Below, piece by piece: positions 1 through 10,414 of a DNA stretch of 64,000 nt. Numbering within the stretch: position 1 is the first letter of the stretch; each line of letters starts with the position of its first letter. Where the stretch lies: assembly GCA_949358305.1 (NCBI GenBank), contig OX442316.1:16368001-16432000 (forward strand), read 5' to 3'. The translations under genes and the position numbers were made by a program. The notes under the pieces were generated by a model. It saw only the letters and a program-made list of their open reading frames with translations. It had not been told where the DNA came from and did not search any database. The DNA is from Strigamia acuminata (Eukaryota; Arthropoda; Chilopoda; Geophilomorpha; Linotaeniidae).

Positions 1-641
1 GATCGTTAAAACCTGACTGGAGATCCGCTGCAATCTGAATCGGAATCGTCGTCAACAGGTCGAGGAGCGGCGACGATGGCTCTGCAATCCTCGGCGGCTG
101 GCTGGCGTCGATCTTCAACGGCGTGGGCGCGTTGGTCTTCGGGCGGCGGCGGGAACGACGGTGGTTTGGGCCGTCGTGCGTCGTCTTCGCGGCTCGGAAA
201 GTGATTCGTTTGAACGTTGGTTCAAACAAATCGGGTTGAAACTTGGCAAAACTCACGAGTCACGGACAAAACAGTGTTTTTGGTTGTGAACAAAGCTGTG
301 TCGGTGTGAACGGTATGAGTGTGATGCAAAGAGTGAGTAATAATTCGAATTATTACCCGGAATATGGCCGGAAAACGGCCAGTGCGCAGGCGTGGCGTGT
401 GCCAAGGCACGCTTCAGCCCTAGCAACGGTGCAAAATTTGGGGATTGACTTAGCAACGCCCCAATCCAGGGCTCAAAATGCCAGGGCAGCCGTTACAGCT
501 TCTGGGCCAATTGCCCAAAAGCGCAACAGGTGCACGGCAAAAAACACAATTCTAATGATTATGGTTAAAATATAAATAATATCTTAAAAACGTGGTAGAA
601 AAACCTCTCCACAAATGAAGTGAACATTTGAGATCGCAACA
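1..641 (-). repeat. 3' LTR of the Gypsy element (partial)
   Basis: Bases 1-641 repeat 18857-19497 without a visible change. The element-distal end has CGCAACA (635-641), the inverted complement of TGTTGCG at 18319. The first 538 bases of this LTR lie before the window. Confidence 0.95.
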
Positions 642-650
642 CTTCCCCCC
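642..650 (-). promoter_or_regulatory. Polypurine tract of the Gypsy element
   Basis: Directly next to the 3' LTR the minus strand reads GGGGGGAAG, the expected plus-strand primer site for reverse transcription. The 240 bases between it and the last ORF (651-890) show no further gene. Confidence 0.8.
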
Positions 651-890
651 AATTAACTTTTACAATTTCTTGTTTGTTTTTTAGTTAATTACAACACGAT
701 AAAATTTCTTTCTAAGTTTGATATAATGATAAGTCGAATTTATTTTATATAAAAGAAAATACATGCATTAAGAAAAACATTGGCGATTAAATGATTAAAT
801 GAAAGGAATGTACATGAAAATAAACGTTTCTCGAAAAGACTTATTTTCGGAAACAACCAGATTTGTTTCTGTTTTCTGGCCGTCATCGGC

Positions 891-3524
891 CTACTCGGGT
901 GTCTTAGGTGAAGGCAAGTCTATTGACATCATGTCCGTCTCGTCGGACAACGGATTTCCGCTCTCGTTAACATTGATGAACGGTTGTCCCGTATTCGGCC
1001 CAGATGACAGGCCGGGGTTGACGTGTATCCAAACACTTCGGATGAGTCGGGATAAGGCGTCATCTCCAAACGCCATCTCGTAAAATTCTTGCGGGTTGGA
1101 CGGGCGTCGGCGAGCTCGGATCAGCCGTTGATGCAACATCCACGGCCTCTTCTTTCGTATCTTCCGCTCAAGCCAGTTGAAAACGTGGTGGCAAAGCTCC
1201 ACGTTGTGTTTGAGCAAAATCCTCGTATGCGGATGCATCTCGAGTCTTGGGTACGTTCTTCGCAGCTTAATGTAAATTGGGCTGCTTTCCTGCTTCTTGG
1301 TTTCGGCAGCTCCGGCCGCCGATTGGAGTGATTTCGGTGGGTCGTCCTTCTTGGGCGATGGAGTGGGCGCTCGAATAGGTGAATGCACGCTCCTTGGTGG
1401 TGTCGGCGGGTTGGGTGCCGCAGCTGACTCGTCTGGACGTTTTACGTGACAAGATCTGCCTCCGGGCCGGAGTATCAAAGCCCCGCGTGGTTTCGGTCGA
1501 GTTTTGGGTCGCGCCCCTAAATTGGTGTTTTCGACGTGTGTAAAAAACGTGGTTGAACTTGAGGTCGTAGCTCGACCTCGACTCGGTCCAGGTCTTGGAT
1601 CGTCGAAATTTTCTATTTCCATGGCGACGTGACTGTTGGACGGTTCAGTCGTGGTTTGGGCAACAGCATGGCTCTCGATCGCAGCTGCAGTTGGCGTGTA
1701 AGTGGCTTCTGGCATCCTTCTTTTAGACGTCTGATCCCTCGGCGGCATTCCTGCCGGTCGAATTGTTTTCAGTTCTTGCTGAAAAGTGATTTTGCGCATG
1801 TCCCACTCGCGTCGGAGACGAATGGCCGATGCGGCCGGATTTTCCCCAATGACCGCAACTTGGCGCATCAATTCGCTGCACATGGTGGGCGGATCCAATT
1901 GGATGGACCGCCAACATTCTAGAAATTCAGGTTTAACGGCCATGGCGGCCGTTCTTAGGCACGTGGTGGCAGCGAAGCCTGGTCTCGGGCTGTCAAACAC
2001 CCCGGGAAATAAAATTCTCCGATAACTCGGCACAAGCTGTCGCTGTAACTCATTTAAACGTGGGTCGTCGGGTCCCGATGGCTCCATTCGGTTCAGCAAG
2101 CCGGCGACACGACGACTACCTTTCAAACTCTCGGTGACTTGAGCTATTTGGTATAAGTCCATGTCAGACAACTCAATCTCCTGAGTCTCTAACGGCGCTT
2201 CGCAGAACCCCTGCCACATGGCGTCATAATGCTGATCGAATCCCTTTTTCAAAACTTGGGATACCATCCCGAATTTTCTCGTGGGCAATCGAGGCTCTGG
2301 AAGACTCGGGTCTGGGTTTATGGAATCCGTGTACTCTCTACACTCTACAGGAATCGGCCCTTCGATTGGCCGGTGGTTGGCCTGGTCATTCGAATTTTGT
2401 GTGTTTGGAAGGCTTTTCCATTCACAGGCCGTGTTGTCGGCCATTGTTGGGGGCGAAATTCTGTAGCTTCGGTCTACGATGTGGACTTCCGCGGAACTTC
2501 CTCCCTCCAAGGCGGACACTGACGTTGGTGTATTTAACATCAAAGTTTCATTAGATCCTATCGTTGGTTCTTCTGCATCAGGCGATTGGAAACAGGCATC
2601 CCAATCGGCTTGCTGTTGCTCCAACGCTGCTTTCTTGCGAAGGGTGACTTGCATGGAATGCTCTTCGACTTCGCGATCCCATCGGCCAGGCAATTCGTCG
2701 TCCTTGGGCGGTGGTGGCATCAAGGCCAAGCGTTCGCGCTCCAACTTTTCACGGTGTTGTCGGCCTGCACGATGCTTGAGTCGGCCGTTGGCACGAAGCA
2801 AATCTGGTCTGGTTCCTGGGCGAGCGACGTATGGATCCACTCCTCCAGGGTATCGGCAAGCCGCGTCCCATCGTGAAACTCTGGCTTCCAAAACATTATC
2901 AACGGCTCTTAAAGCCGTATTGTGGTGATTGCCACAGGTCATCTTGGCACGTGGTTCGTTTGATGCAACTGAACTCGACCGTTCTCGCTTATCATTGCGT
3001 TCTTGGTCGTGATAAGCGTCTCTTTGACGTTCCCAGTCACGGAATCGGGCACGAGCGTGGCCGAAATGTCCGGCCATTCCCAGAATGTGCATCTCGTATT
3101 GTGAACTGGCGAGATCTGCTAAGTCGTAATGTTTATGTCGATCGGCCCACCAGGCCTGCTCTTCTTGTAGTTTTCGCATAACTTCATCCTTCCGGGCCTT
3201 GAGTTTCTCCCAGATGGCGTCCAAATAATCGTTCCTTTTGGCATGGGCAATTCGGAAAAACCCGTAGAAGTCCGTGTCTTCCTCCTCCGTGGGAAAGAGC
3301 CAGCCAAAAAGCAATCTGGATCTCAACGGTGATGGCGGATCAATTCTTAGGTTCCAGGAAACGGGGTCGGCTACCATTAGCCGTCCACAAATTCGGCATC
3401 TACAGCCCCAATGTGCGGCGATGGCATTTGAGAACTCTTGTCTCACATCTTCCCACGTCTGACCAAGTTGTCGTAAACGTCGGACTTCGGCGGATAATTC
3501 GCCTCTAAAGATTCCCGTCACCAT
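891..3524 (-). CDS. Gypsy element ORF3, 877 aa, unknown function
   Basis: Long uninterrupted frame in the env position of the Gypsy element, which I do not recognise. Visible: a Cys cluster C-x-C-x-x-C near residues 41-46, charged helical stretches rich in Arg, Glu and Trp (about 100-290), a Pro/Ser/Lys-rich segment (about 620-740), and a basic C-terminal part with several Arg/Lys clusters. I see no signal peptide, no hydrophobic membrane segment and no furin-type site, so it is not a normal envelope. In frame upstream of the ATG the frame stays open for 16 codons back to a TAG that is itself the end of a splice-acceptor-like sequence (ending TTTCTGTAG), so the protein may be made from a spliced RNA. 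A nucleic-acid-binding role is only a guess from composition. Confidence 0.75.
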   Translation of the reverse strand: MVTGIFRGELSAEVRRLRQLGQTWEDVRQEFSNAIAAHWGCRCRICGRLMVADPVSWNLRIDPPSPLRSRLLFGWLFPTEEEDTDFYGFFRIAHAKRNDYLDAIWEKLKARKDEVMRKLQEEQAWWADRHKHYDLADLASSQYEMHILGMAGHFGHARARFRDWERQRDAYHDQERNDKRERSSSVASNEPRAKMTCGNHHNTALRAVDNVLEARVSRWDAACRYPGGVDPYVARPGTRPDLLRANGRLKHRAGRQHREKLERERLALMPPPPKDDELPGRWDREVEEHSMQVTLRKKAALEQQQADWDACFQSPDAEEPTIGSNETLMLNTPTSVSALEGGSSAEVHIVDRSYRISPPTMADNTACEWKSLPNTQNSNDQANHRPIEGPIPVECREYTDSINPDPSLPEPRLPTRKFGMVSQVLKKGFDQHYDAMWQGFCEAPLETQEIELSDMDLYQIAQVTESLKGSRRVAGLLNRMEPSGPDDPRLNELQRQLVPSYRRILFPGVFDSPRPGFAATTCLRTAAMAVKPEFLECWRSIQLDPPTMCSELMRQVAVIGENPAASAIRLRREWDMRKITFQQELKTIRPAGMPPRDQTSKRRMPEATYTPTAAAIESHAVAQTTTEPSNSHVAMEIENFDDPRPGPSRGRATTSSSTTFFTHVENTNLGARPKTRPKPRGALILRPGGRSCHVKRPDESAAAPNPPTPPRSVHSPIRAPTPSPKKDDPPKSLQSAAGAAETKKQESSPIYIKLRRTYPRLEMHPHTRILLKHNVELCHHVFNWLERKIRKKRPWMLHQRLIRARRRPSNPQEFYEMAFGDDALSRLIRSVWIHVNPGLSSGPNTGQPFINVNESGNPLSDETDMMSIDLPSPKTPE

Positions 3525-3847
3525 GGGTACGTAATCGGGTAACGCATACGGTTGATTGATTGCGTTTAAAATCTACAGAAACGTTTGAAAGTTTTAATTA
3601 TTAACTGGTAAATATTATTTGGTTTACATATTTTCTAGCAAAAGGCAATTGAGCGCCGTCGTCATGGCAACTCCCTCACAACGCTTACTAGCCGTCGGGC
3701 GAAGTCACATGATCATAAAAAATGGCGCCATTTAAAATTTGTTAAGTGATTTTTCGAACTGACAAAGTTTTGTTTAAATTTTCTCGGCCTTTTTTAGCCA
3801 ACTTTTGTGATAGAAAAGTGGAACGTAACTACGTGAAATTCAACGAG
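3525..3847 (-). other. Spacer between the two extra Gypsy ORFs, with possible splice acceptor
   Basis: No long ORF. On the minus strand a pyrimidine-containing stretch ends in CTGTAG at about 3573; the frame of ORF3 opens immediately after it. This is compatible with a subgenomic spliced transcript for ORF3. I see nothing else here. Confidence 0.35.
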
Positions 3848-4162
3848 CTATTCATTTAAAATACTTTCAACACGATCTGACTCAGTTTTTACGAACTTTC
3901 GGTATTTTTCGAGTGTACGACGCGCTTGGTTATACACACGCTTGTCAGCCGATTTTAACATTTCAACGGCTTTTTTAATTTTCTCAATGGCGATATTCAC
4001 CTGATTTTGCAGATCGAATTCTTCATTTAACATTTCGCCGGGCGGATTCATCACGAGATTTCTTTCGGGCTCTGAATCCGAATCGATGTTGGGCGGTCCT
4101 TCGCCACCTTCGGCCATGATTCTGTGAATGGGCCGTTTGTTTTTCATGACAAATCTAATCAT
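3848..4162 (-). CDS. Gypsy element small ORF, up to 104 aa, coiled-coil-like
   Basis: Short frame between pol and ORF3. The first ATG is at 4162, but a better start may be the internal Met at 4117, which begins an acidic region (MAEGGEG). The C-terminal half is a Lys/Glu/Leu-rich amphipathic helix typical of a coiled coil. No family recognised. Conservation of the frame in a young element suggests it is expressed, possibly as an accessory protein or as a first exon of ORF3, but that is inference. Confidence 0.5.
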   Translation of the reverse strand: MIRFVMKNKRPIHRIMAEGGEGPPNIDSDSEPERNLVMNPPGEMLNEEFDLQNQVNIAIEKIKKAVEMLKSADKRVYNQARRTLEKYRKFVKTESDRVESILNE

Positions 4163-4331
4163 TTCAAACTAACTGTTTCACTTACGAAGTTGAATCTATT
4201 CTTTTCCTTCGTTAATCGGCGGATCGTCCCAATCAGTGTGTTGTCGGAGTGGTTTCACTTTGGGAAAGTAACAAATTTTTGCAAAGTCCCCCAACTTGAT
4301 GCTGATTGGTCGCCGTATGAACTACGTCATT

Positions 4332-7300
4332 TTAATTACTATTTTTAGAATGATGTGACATCATTATGTCTCCATCACTCACTAGAGTACTGTCTTGTCG
4401 TCCGCGTTCTGCGCAGAATCGACTAGTTACTCTCTGCTTTGGTGATTTCCGGCTTCTCAAGTTATATTTTTTAGCCGTTTTTTCAGTATTTTTGTCACCA
4501 TCTGAATTTTTTGGTACTACTGGGTGTAGCATGGATCTGCGCCTTGCTTTTTTCGGCTTTGTGGCCGGTTCCAACGTGGTTTGTAGATCATCCTGGGCTA
4601 TTTGAATGTTTTCAAAACTAACTGCCACGTGTTCAACTTCGTCATCGGAATTTGGCAGCGACGGTAAAGTTTTTACTTCGTCTTCAAATAATGTATTAAT
4701 TTTATTTTCAGTGGGTTGTCCCACCACCTCTCCCCTCCGCCAAATTTCCTGAGTAAATTGAGGGAAATATGGTGTAAGTTCGGATGCGTGGATAGACGGG
4801 AATTTTGCATTATCTTCTAGGCGTTTTAACTCGAAGGCATTGCCTTGATGTGCACGAATAATTGCAAAAGGTCCAGTTCGGCGATCAGCGATTCCTGCCG
4901 AAATTCCTTTAACAGCGCTGGACAATACATGGGAATTTTTCCAGACTAAGTCGTTCACTTTGAAATTATCGAATTTCTTCTCTGATTGGTGATCTTGCAC
5001 TCTTTTTTGTAGATCAAATACATGCGACATCATGTGCTGATAGGTGCTTGCGAGCACTTTCTCCAGTTGATGAATGTAAACATGAGGATTTTTTGGGTCT
5101 ACGACAAGAACTTCATCTGGCAAGCGTGGATCCCACGGCACTCTCAATTCTCTGCCGAAATTTAAATAAGCCGGTGAGAATTCTCTTCCGGCTGCGACCG
5201 TAGTTCGCAGACTAAAGGCGAATTCTCGTAAATATTCATCCCAACGGGTGTGAACGTCAGTGTATAAAGCAATCAAATATTTAATATCTCTGTTGGTTCT
5301 TTCAACAGGATTCGCCTGAGGATGGTACGGCGAAGTATAAGCCGGTAACATTTTGAATTTCTCGCAAAACTTCTGGTATACTTGCGATCTAAATTGCGAG
5401 CCATTATCAGACAGTATTTTGCGTGGAAAGCCAAATTGCAGTGATAAATTATAAATACAATCAGCTATTTTAGCCGAAGTTGGTTTCGACATTGGCCGCA
5501 TCTCTGGCCATTTTGTAGCGACATCGATTATAACGAGTATGTGAGTGTTACTTCGTGGAGTTTTTGGTTTAGGCCCCATGAGATCAGCACTCAAGCAATC
5601 AAAGGGAGCATACGGACCCATTTGAGCTGCTTCAATTTCTAATTTTTGCCTTGGCTTGCAAGCCTGGCAGCGTTGACAATGTTTGATAAAGCGAGTAATA
5701 TCTCGTTTCATCGTCGGCCATGCGTAGATTCTTCTAGCTCGATACATCGTTCGAGTAATACCACTGTGTCCAGACAACGGGTGTCCGTGAGCTGTCCAGA
5801 TGACTCTGTAAACGAGATTCTCCGGTACAACGACTTTTAACGCTCTTCCGTTTTCTCCTAACTCATCGGTTAGAGTCGGATGGAATTTTAGAAGTAAATC
5901 TTCTTCAATTAGATAAGCGGACGCCTTTCGTTTAAAACGTCTCTTGCTCATCGCGTGCTTAAGTTCAGGAGGGTAACAACCATTGAGCAGGAAATTTCGA
6001 ATTTTTTGGCATTCCTTATCTTGTTTTTGCCCAACAATAATTTCTTCTCTTGTAGGTGGCTCACATTCTAATTTCTTCACAACGTTAGCTGCAAAAGCGT
6101 GGACGAGGACATTGGATGACGGGAATTCAAACTCTTGAGTCATCATGAGATGAATTTTTTCATCAGATTCAATATTAGGAGGATCATAAGCATGCGACCA
6201 AAAATTGATTATTCTCTCGTCTTCAATAACTTCCGATGTGGGAAGCTGATTTGGTCCCCCCAGCTTCCAGTGTCGATATGGCGATGGACAATACGCCAGT
6301 AAATCGTCATCTTCACCGTCTACGTTATCTTCCTCGGGCGTGCAGACAGGAGCTCGAGACAAAGCATCGGCCAATACGTTTAACGGCCCTTTAATATACT
6401 GGATTTCAAATGTATACGCCATTAATTCGAGTTGCCACCGCGCTAGACGTCCTGCCGGTTCTTCCAGAGACATTAGCCATTTCAAGGCCTGATGATCCGT
6501 TTGAACGGTGAATTTGGTAAATTCGATGTAAGGGCGATATTTTCTCAGCGCCCAAACAACGGCCAAACACTCTAATTCAGTAGCCGTGTAATTTACTTCA
6601 GCCGGCTGCAAGCTACGGCTTGAATAAATGCAAGGTAGCTCTTCTTGTCCACCCCTTTCAGGTTGGATTTGCATCAATGCGGCGCCCAATCCTTGACGAC
6701 TGGCGTCCGTATGAATTATGAAAGGTTGATACAGATCTGGCATGGCCATTGTTTCTGAATCAGTGAGGGCCTTTTTAATTTTTTCAAAAGCCTCTTGATG
6801 ACTGGGTTGCCAATTGAAATCCATATCCTTTTTCAATAAAGGCCTCAATGGTTCGGCCATGACTGATAAATTTTTTAAAAGTCGATGGAAAAAGTTAACC
6901 ATCCCCAAAAAACGTTGAAGTTCTTTTAAATTGGTTGGGGTTGGAAATTTCGTAATTGCATCCAACTTCTTAGGGTCAACGGCGAGTCCGCCGGTTCCTA
7001 ATTTGTACCCAAGAAAAATCAATTCTTTTCTACAGAATTTCGACTTATCCGGGTTGACACACAAATTAGCTTGTTCTAATTTTCCTAAAATTTTGTCGAC
7101 ATTGATTAAATGCTCTTCATATGTCTTTGAAACAGTTATGATATCGTCCAGGTACGCCCAAGCTTGCCGCCTATACATCTCATCGAGGACTTTCTCAATT
7201 AAACGTTGGAAACTAGTCGGCGCATTTTTCAGTCCAAATGCCATAACTAAAAACATCAATCGGCCTATAGGGCTCCAAAAAGCCGTTTTCGGCTGTGCAG

Positions 7301-8759
7301 ACGGGGTCAAACCTATCTGCCAATAGCCTTTTGTCAAGTCGATTGTGGTGACCCACTCAAATGAACCAATTTCTCTTAAAATTTCTTCGATTGTCGGCAT
7401 CTGAGGAGGATCATATTCTGTATGTTCGTTTAATGGCCGATAATCTACACAGAGGCGTGGTTCGGCCCCCGGTTTGACCACTAAAACAATTCGCATGGCA
7501 TAATCTCCAGTGGCAGGCACAGCAATCCCCTTGTCTACCATATCCTGACAGATTTGCCGAATTATTTCCCTTTTCTGAGGGTTATAACTTTTAAATGGTA
7601 CCCTTATAGGTTTATCAGTGGTCAGCTTGATATCGTGCTGCACTATGTGTGTACGTCCAGGAACTCTCGATAGAATTCTCTGTCGTCTCTTTAATATTTC
7701 CGCCAATGAGAGTCCTTGCTCCAATGTCAGATTGGCATCATTCACCATTTTGGTGATATCATCTCCCATTTTCAGAGTAGCTGCGCCAGCCAAAATTCCT
7801 TCATTACATACAAATGTAGCATTGTCTGGCGGTAATTCTTCAATTTTGGTTTTATATCTGTCCAAAACTGACTGCGGTATATATGGTAAAGTTTCGGTCA
7901 ATGGAGTAATAAAATTCCATGACATCGTTTTCGGATTCGGCTGTATGCTTAGCCGCTTCATGAAATCATTTCCCAGTAAAATCATCGGGAAACGGTGTTC
8001 AATAACTATGAAAGGATGCACAAGGACTCCATGTGTCCATCGAAATGACAGCAACAGGGTTCCGACTGGTTGAATATCTTTGCCAGCCGTTCCAATACAG
8101 AGACTTGGCGAAATGTACCGTAATTCTTTTTCTAATTTCAGATTTTCCATCACTGAAGCCGCCATAAAGCTTCTATTGGCTCCAGAATCCAATAATCCAG
8201 TAATTGGTCCTTTCATGGTCTGTAGTTGTATTTTCGGAATTCCCGTAAAATCTTCCATGTTCAAATTGCAGGTGACTCTACGTATCCGATGTTCTAAGGC
8301 AGGATAATCAATAGGAAGTTCGTCCATTTCATCGTTATATGACAGAACGACTCTTTCCATAGCTCTTGTCATTTCTTCAATTTCATCGACCTCTTTCGAC
8401 TTGGGACGGAATTTTTCCCAAAGTTTATCCATCCAGTTTTTACTTGGTTTGGGGTAGCACTGTAACGCTTTCCTAACGTGATATTGAAAGTATCGTTTGT
8501 CGGCCGTTTTTTCGGCCAATACTTCGTTAAGTTTAGTAAGGTCAACTTTAGGAAATTTCAGGTCACATGGTTTAAACTGAGCTACCATCAAATGTTTTTT
8601 ATCTACTGAATCCCAGTAGTCTAAATAGTTTTTATCCAATGGTTCACGGTAATCATGGGTTACTTCGATCTTGGGACAAACGTCGGCGTCTATCTCCTTA
8701 ATTGTTTCCGAGGCAACTGGCGCGAGTTTCAGCGTATTCGCTGCCAAACCCGCGCTCAC
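4332..8759 (-). CDS. pol: Gypsy pol: protease, reverse transcriptase, RNase H, integrase
   Basis: Frame of about 1475 aa. Seen in order: retropepsin motif LLDSGA (about residue 189), RT with LCVDYRPLN and the catalytic YLDD (about 536), RNase H with HTDAS (about 683) and TELECLAVVWAL, HHCC zinc finger of the integrase (HxxxxH ... CxxC, around 1000), and the D-D-E core including SDNGSQF and the Glu in PVERTN. No chromodomain is evident; the tail is basic and Ser-rich. The apparent start is GTG inside the gag stop region, so it is expected to be made as a gag-pol fusion by -1 frameshifting at 8762-8768. All catalytic residues that I looked for are present, so this copy looks functional apart from the gag interruption. 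Confidence 0.95.
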   Translation of the reverse strand: MSAGLAANTLKLAPVASETIKEIDADVCPKIEVTHDYREPLDKNYLDYWDSVDKKHLMVAQFKPCDLKFPKVDLTKLNEVLAEKTADKRYFQYHVRKALQCYPKPSKNWMDKLWEKFRPKSKEVDEIEEMTRAMERVVLSYNDEMDELPIDYPALEHRIRRVTCNLNMEDFTGIPKIQLQTMKGPITGLLDSGANRSFMAASVMENLKLEKELRYISPSLCIGTAGKDIQPVGTLLLSFRWTHGVLVHPFIVIEHRFPMILLGNDFMKRLSIQPNPKTMSWNFITPLTETLPYIPQSVLDRYKTKIEELPPDNATFVCNEGILAGAATLKMGDDITKMVNDANLTLEQGLSLAEILKRRQRILSRVPGRTHIVQHDIKLTTDKPIRVPFKSYNPQKREIIRQICQDMVDKGIAVPATGDYAMRIVLVVKPGAEPRLCVDYRPLNEHTEYDPPQMPTIEEILREIGSFEWVTTIDLTKGYWQIGLTPSAQPKTAFWSPIGRLMFLVMAFGLKNAPTSFQRLIEKVLDEMYRRQAWAYLDDIITVSKTYEEHLINVDKILGKLEQANLCVNPDKSKFCRKELIFLGYKLGTGGLAVDPKKLDAITKFPTPTNLKELQRFLGMVNFFHRLLKNLSVMAEPLRPLLKKDMDFNWQPSHQEAFEKIKKALTDSETMAMPDLYQPFIIHTDASRQGLGAALMQIQPERGGQEELPCIYSSRSLQPAEVNYTATELECLAVVWALRKYRPYIEFTKFTVQTDHQALKWLMSLEEPAGRLARWQLELMAYTFEIQYIKGPLNVLADALSRAPVCTPEEDNVDGEDDDLLAYCPSPYRHWKLGGPNQLPTSEVIEDERIINFWSHAYDPPNIESDEKIHLMMTQEFEFPSSNVLVHAFAANVVKKLECEPPTREEIIVGQKQDKECQKIRNFLLNGCYPPELKHAMSKRRFKRKASAYLIEEDLLLKFHPTLTDELGENGRALKVVVPENLVYRVIWTAHGHPLSGHSGITRTMYRARRIYAWPTMKRDITRFIKHCQRCQACKPRQKLEIEAAQMGPYAPFDCLSADLMGPKPKTPRSNTHILVIIDVATKWPEMRPMSKPTSAKIADCIYNLSLQFGFPRKILSDNGSQFRSQVYQKFCEKFKMLPAYTSPYHPQANPVERTNRDIKYLIALYTDVHTRWDEYLREFAFSLRTTVAAGREFSPAYLNFGRELRVPWDPRLPDEVLVVDPKNPHVYIHQLEKVLASTYQHMMSHVFDLQKRVQDHQSEKKFDNFKVNDLVWKNSHVLSSAVKGISAGIADRRTGPFAIIRAHQGNAFELKRLEDNAKFPSIHASELTPYFPQFTQEIWRRGEVVGQPTENKINTLFEDEVKTLPSLPNSDDEVEHVAVSFENIQIAQDDLQTTLEPATKPKKARRRSMLHPVVPKNSDGDKNTEKTAKKYNLRSRKSPKQRVTSRFCAERGRQDSTLVSDGDIMMSHHSKNSN

Positions 8760-8768
8760 AAGTTTTTT
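8720..8768 (-). promoter_or_regulatory. -1 programmed ribosomal frameshift signal between gag and pol
   Basis: On the minus strand the gag frame reads CGA AAA AAC TTG TGA, containing the slippery heptamer A-AAA-AAC (8762-8768) in the correct register. A six-base spacer (8756-8761, including the gag stop) is followed by a hairpin: GCGCGGGTTT (8746-8755) pairs with AAACTCGCGC (8720-8729) with one G-U, then a 2-base bulge, then CAGCG pairs with CGCTG around an AATA loop. Slipping by -1 enters the pol frame exactly. This is the canonical layout known from retroviruses and coronaviruses. Confidence 0.9.
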
Positions 8769-9976
8769 CGGAGCAGCTCCCCCAACTTGCTGACAAGACC
8801 TTCTATCTCGGCAGCGACTGGACTTCTATCAGGACACTGATTCGACCAATGCCCCAACTTTCCACATCTATGGCACGGATCGGTTTCTGGCGATTTGCGC
8901 CTAGGACCGTTTCCTGAAGTGGGCGACTTTGAGCGAGGTTCTACGGCTTTTTTATCTGTAGCCGATTCCTTTTCAGTATCCGGAATCACTTCGGGTTTGA
9001 TGGGTAGCGGCAAAGGTGATTTTGATCGAGCATCTGTATTAAGGTTTGCTGTATTAAAAGTAACGTTTTTTCCAACCATTTTTGGTCTGAATTTATTCTC
9101 AGTGACATGCTTCGCGAGTAATACAATAGCATTCTCAACTAAAGGGTCTAGCCCTGGGTCGTCTTCTTCGACTACATCAGTGCTGTCTTCCGACAAGGCA
9201 AGATTCGCGTAAGCTCGAGAATTTTTGGGTAGTTTGTGAGGGTTCGGAGGTCCGGCACTTGTAGTTTTATCCGTCTTCTCCGCAAAGTAATCCCCTCGAT
9301 CTCGGGGTTGCATTAAAGGAGCTTGTCCAAGTCTAGCTTCTTTCACATATTCTTTAATGCGTAACTGCCGTTTTTTAATAGCTGCAGTCTCCTCCGGAGT
9401 CAAATATTCATTATACTTTTCTTCGATTCTCAGGTCATTATCCCTTAAAAATTGGGAGAGTTCTTTGAATGATCCGACCGGTGGTGCATCAACATTTTGC
9501 AGAATACTTCGGGAATATGGTGTCATCGCCTTTCGAAATTTTCTGTCCACATCATGGTCAGTAGATGGCGTTGGTAATGATGACAACAAATCTTCGGTTC
9601 GGCGGAGATAGGAACGAATGTCTTCTCCCGCTGATTGAGCTAAGTTGTCCCATAATTGATAGATGTCTTCAGTGGGTTCAGCGTATTCTCGCATGAATGC
9701 TTCTACAAATTGATTCCAGTGCACGAATTCTCGTTCAACGAACCAATTTTCGGCGCGTGCCACCAATGATTTTGGGACTAACTTCTCCAAAGTATCTTGA
9801 GGTGTTATACCATTTAATCGAGCCATTCTTGTAATTTCTTCCAAAAAGGTTGATCCCATTTGGAATTCTCCATTAAAACGATCAGGGACTAATCGATCCC
9901 ATCGAATTGTTTTCACATCGGCAATTTTATGCCGCCACTTATCAGTGGTGTATTTCGCAATTTTGCGCTTCAAGTC
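8756..9976 (-). pseudogene. gag: Gypsy gag, C-terminal part (downstream of Copia insertion)
   Basis: About 407 codons contiguous in frame with the upstream half at 16836-18227 once the Copia element and one copy of its 5-base duplication are ignored; together they would make a gag of about 870 aa. Contains the capsid-like region with several Trp residues and, near the end, one CCHC zinc knuckle (CHRCGKLGHWSNQC) for nucleic-acid binding. Ends at TGA 8756-8758, overlapping pol. The break is the nested insertion, so this copy cannot make full gag unless the Copia element is lost. Confidence 0.85.
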
Positions 9977-9981
9977 GAATT

Positions 9982-10414
9982 TGATAAGTCCGTGGAGGCC
10001 AGGAAACATCGGAAAGGAGTTGAAACCAGCTTAAAATGTGCGGGGAGCTCGCACTTCGCGCCCGCCATGTTTTAATCACATGAAAGCATAAAAGCAACTG
10101 GGTTTGAGGCTAATTGGTCTCAAACCGTACAAAATATGACAATAGGACAAATCAATAGCAACAAGCATTGATTTGTTCTTTACAATATAAGTAATTGTTA
10201 ACCTAGGCATAATTAACCGATAAACAACACGGAAAACAACATTTATCGCTCTCTCAAGCAGACGACACAAGAAACATAGAATATGTGTGTTAACACATAA
10301 GAGCAGCATTAATATGCGCTACACGGGTATCCAAAGGATGCCAACACACATATCTGCCATGCCTATCCAGAAATGCATGGGGAAACGGACAAAATAATTA
10401 ATCGCATACTAATA
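9982..10414 (-). repeat. 3' LTR of the Copia element
   Basis: 433 bp direct repeat of 16403-16835. The right side is followed by a G-rich polypurine tract on the minus strand (GAAGGGGGATT, 10415-10425). Confidence 0.95.

Noticed and set aside
891-3524. ORF3 as a retroviral-type envelope
   Set aside because: No signal peptide, transmembrane segment, fusion peptide or cleavage site can be seen; composition is charged and Pro-rich.
10076-10309. 77-codon frame in both Copia LTRs
   Set aside because: Short, hydrophobic by AT composition, no family match; its recurrence at 16497-16730 is simply the LTR repeat.
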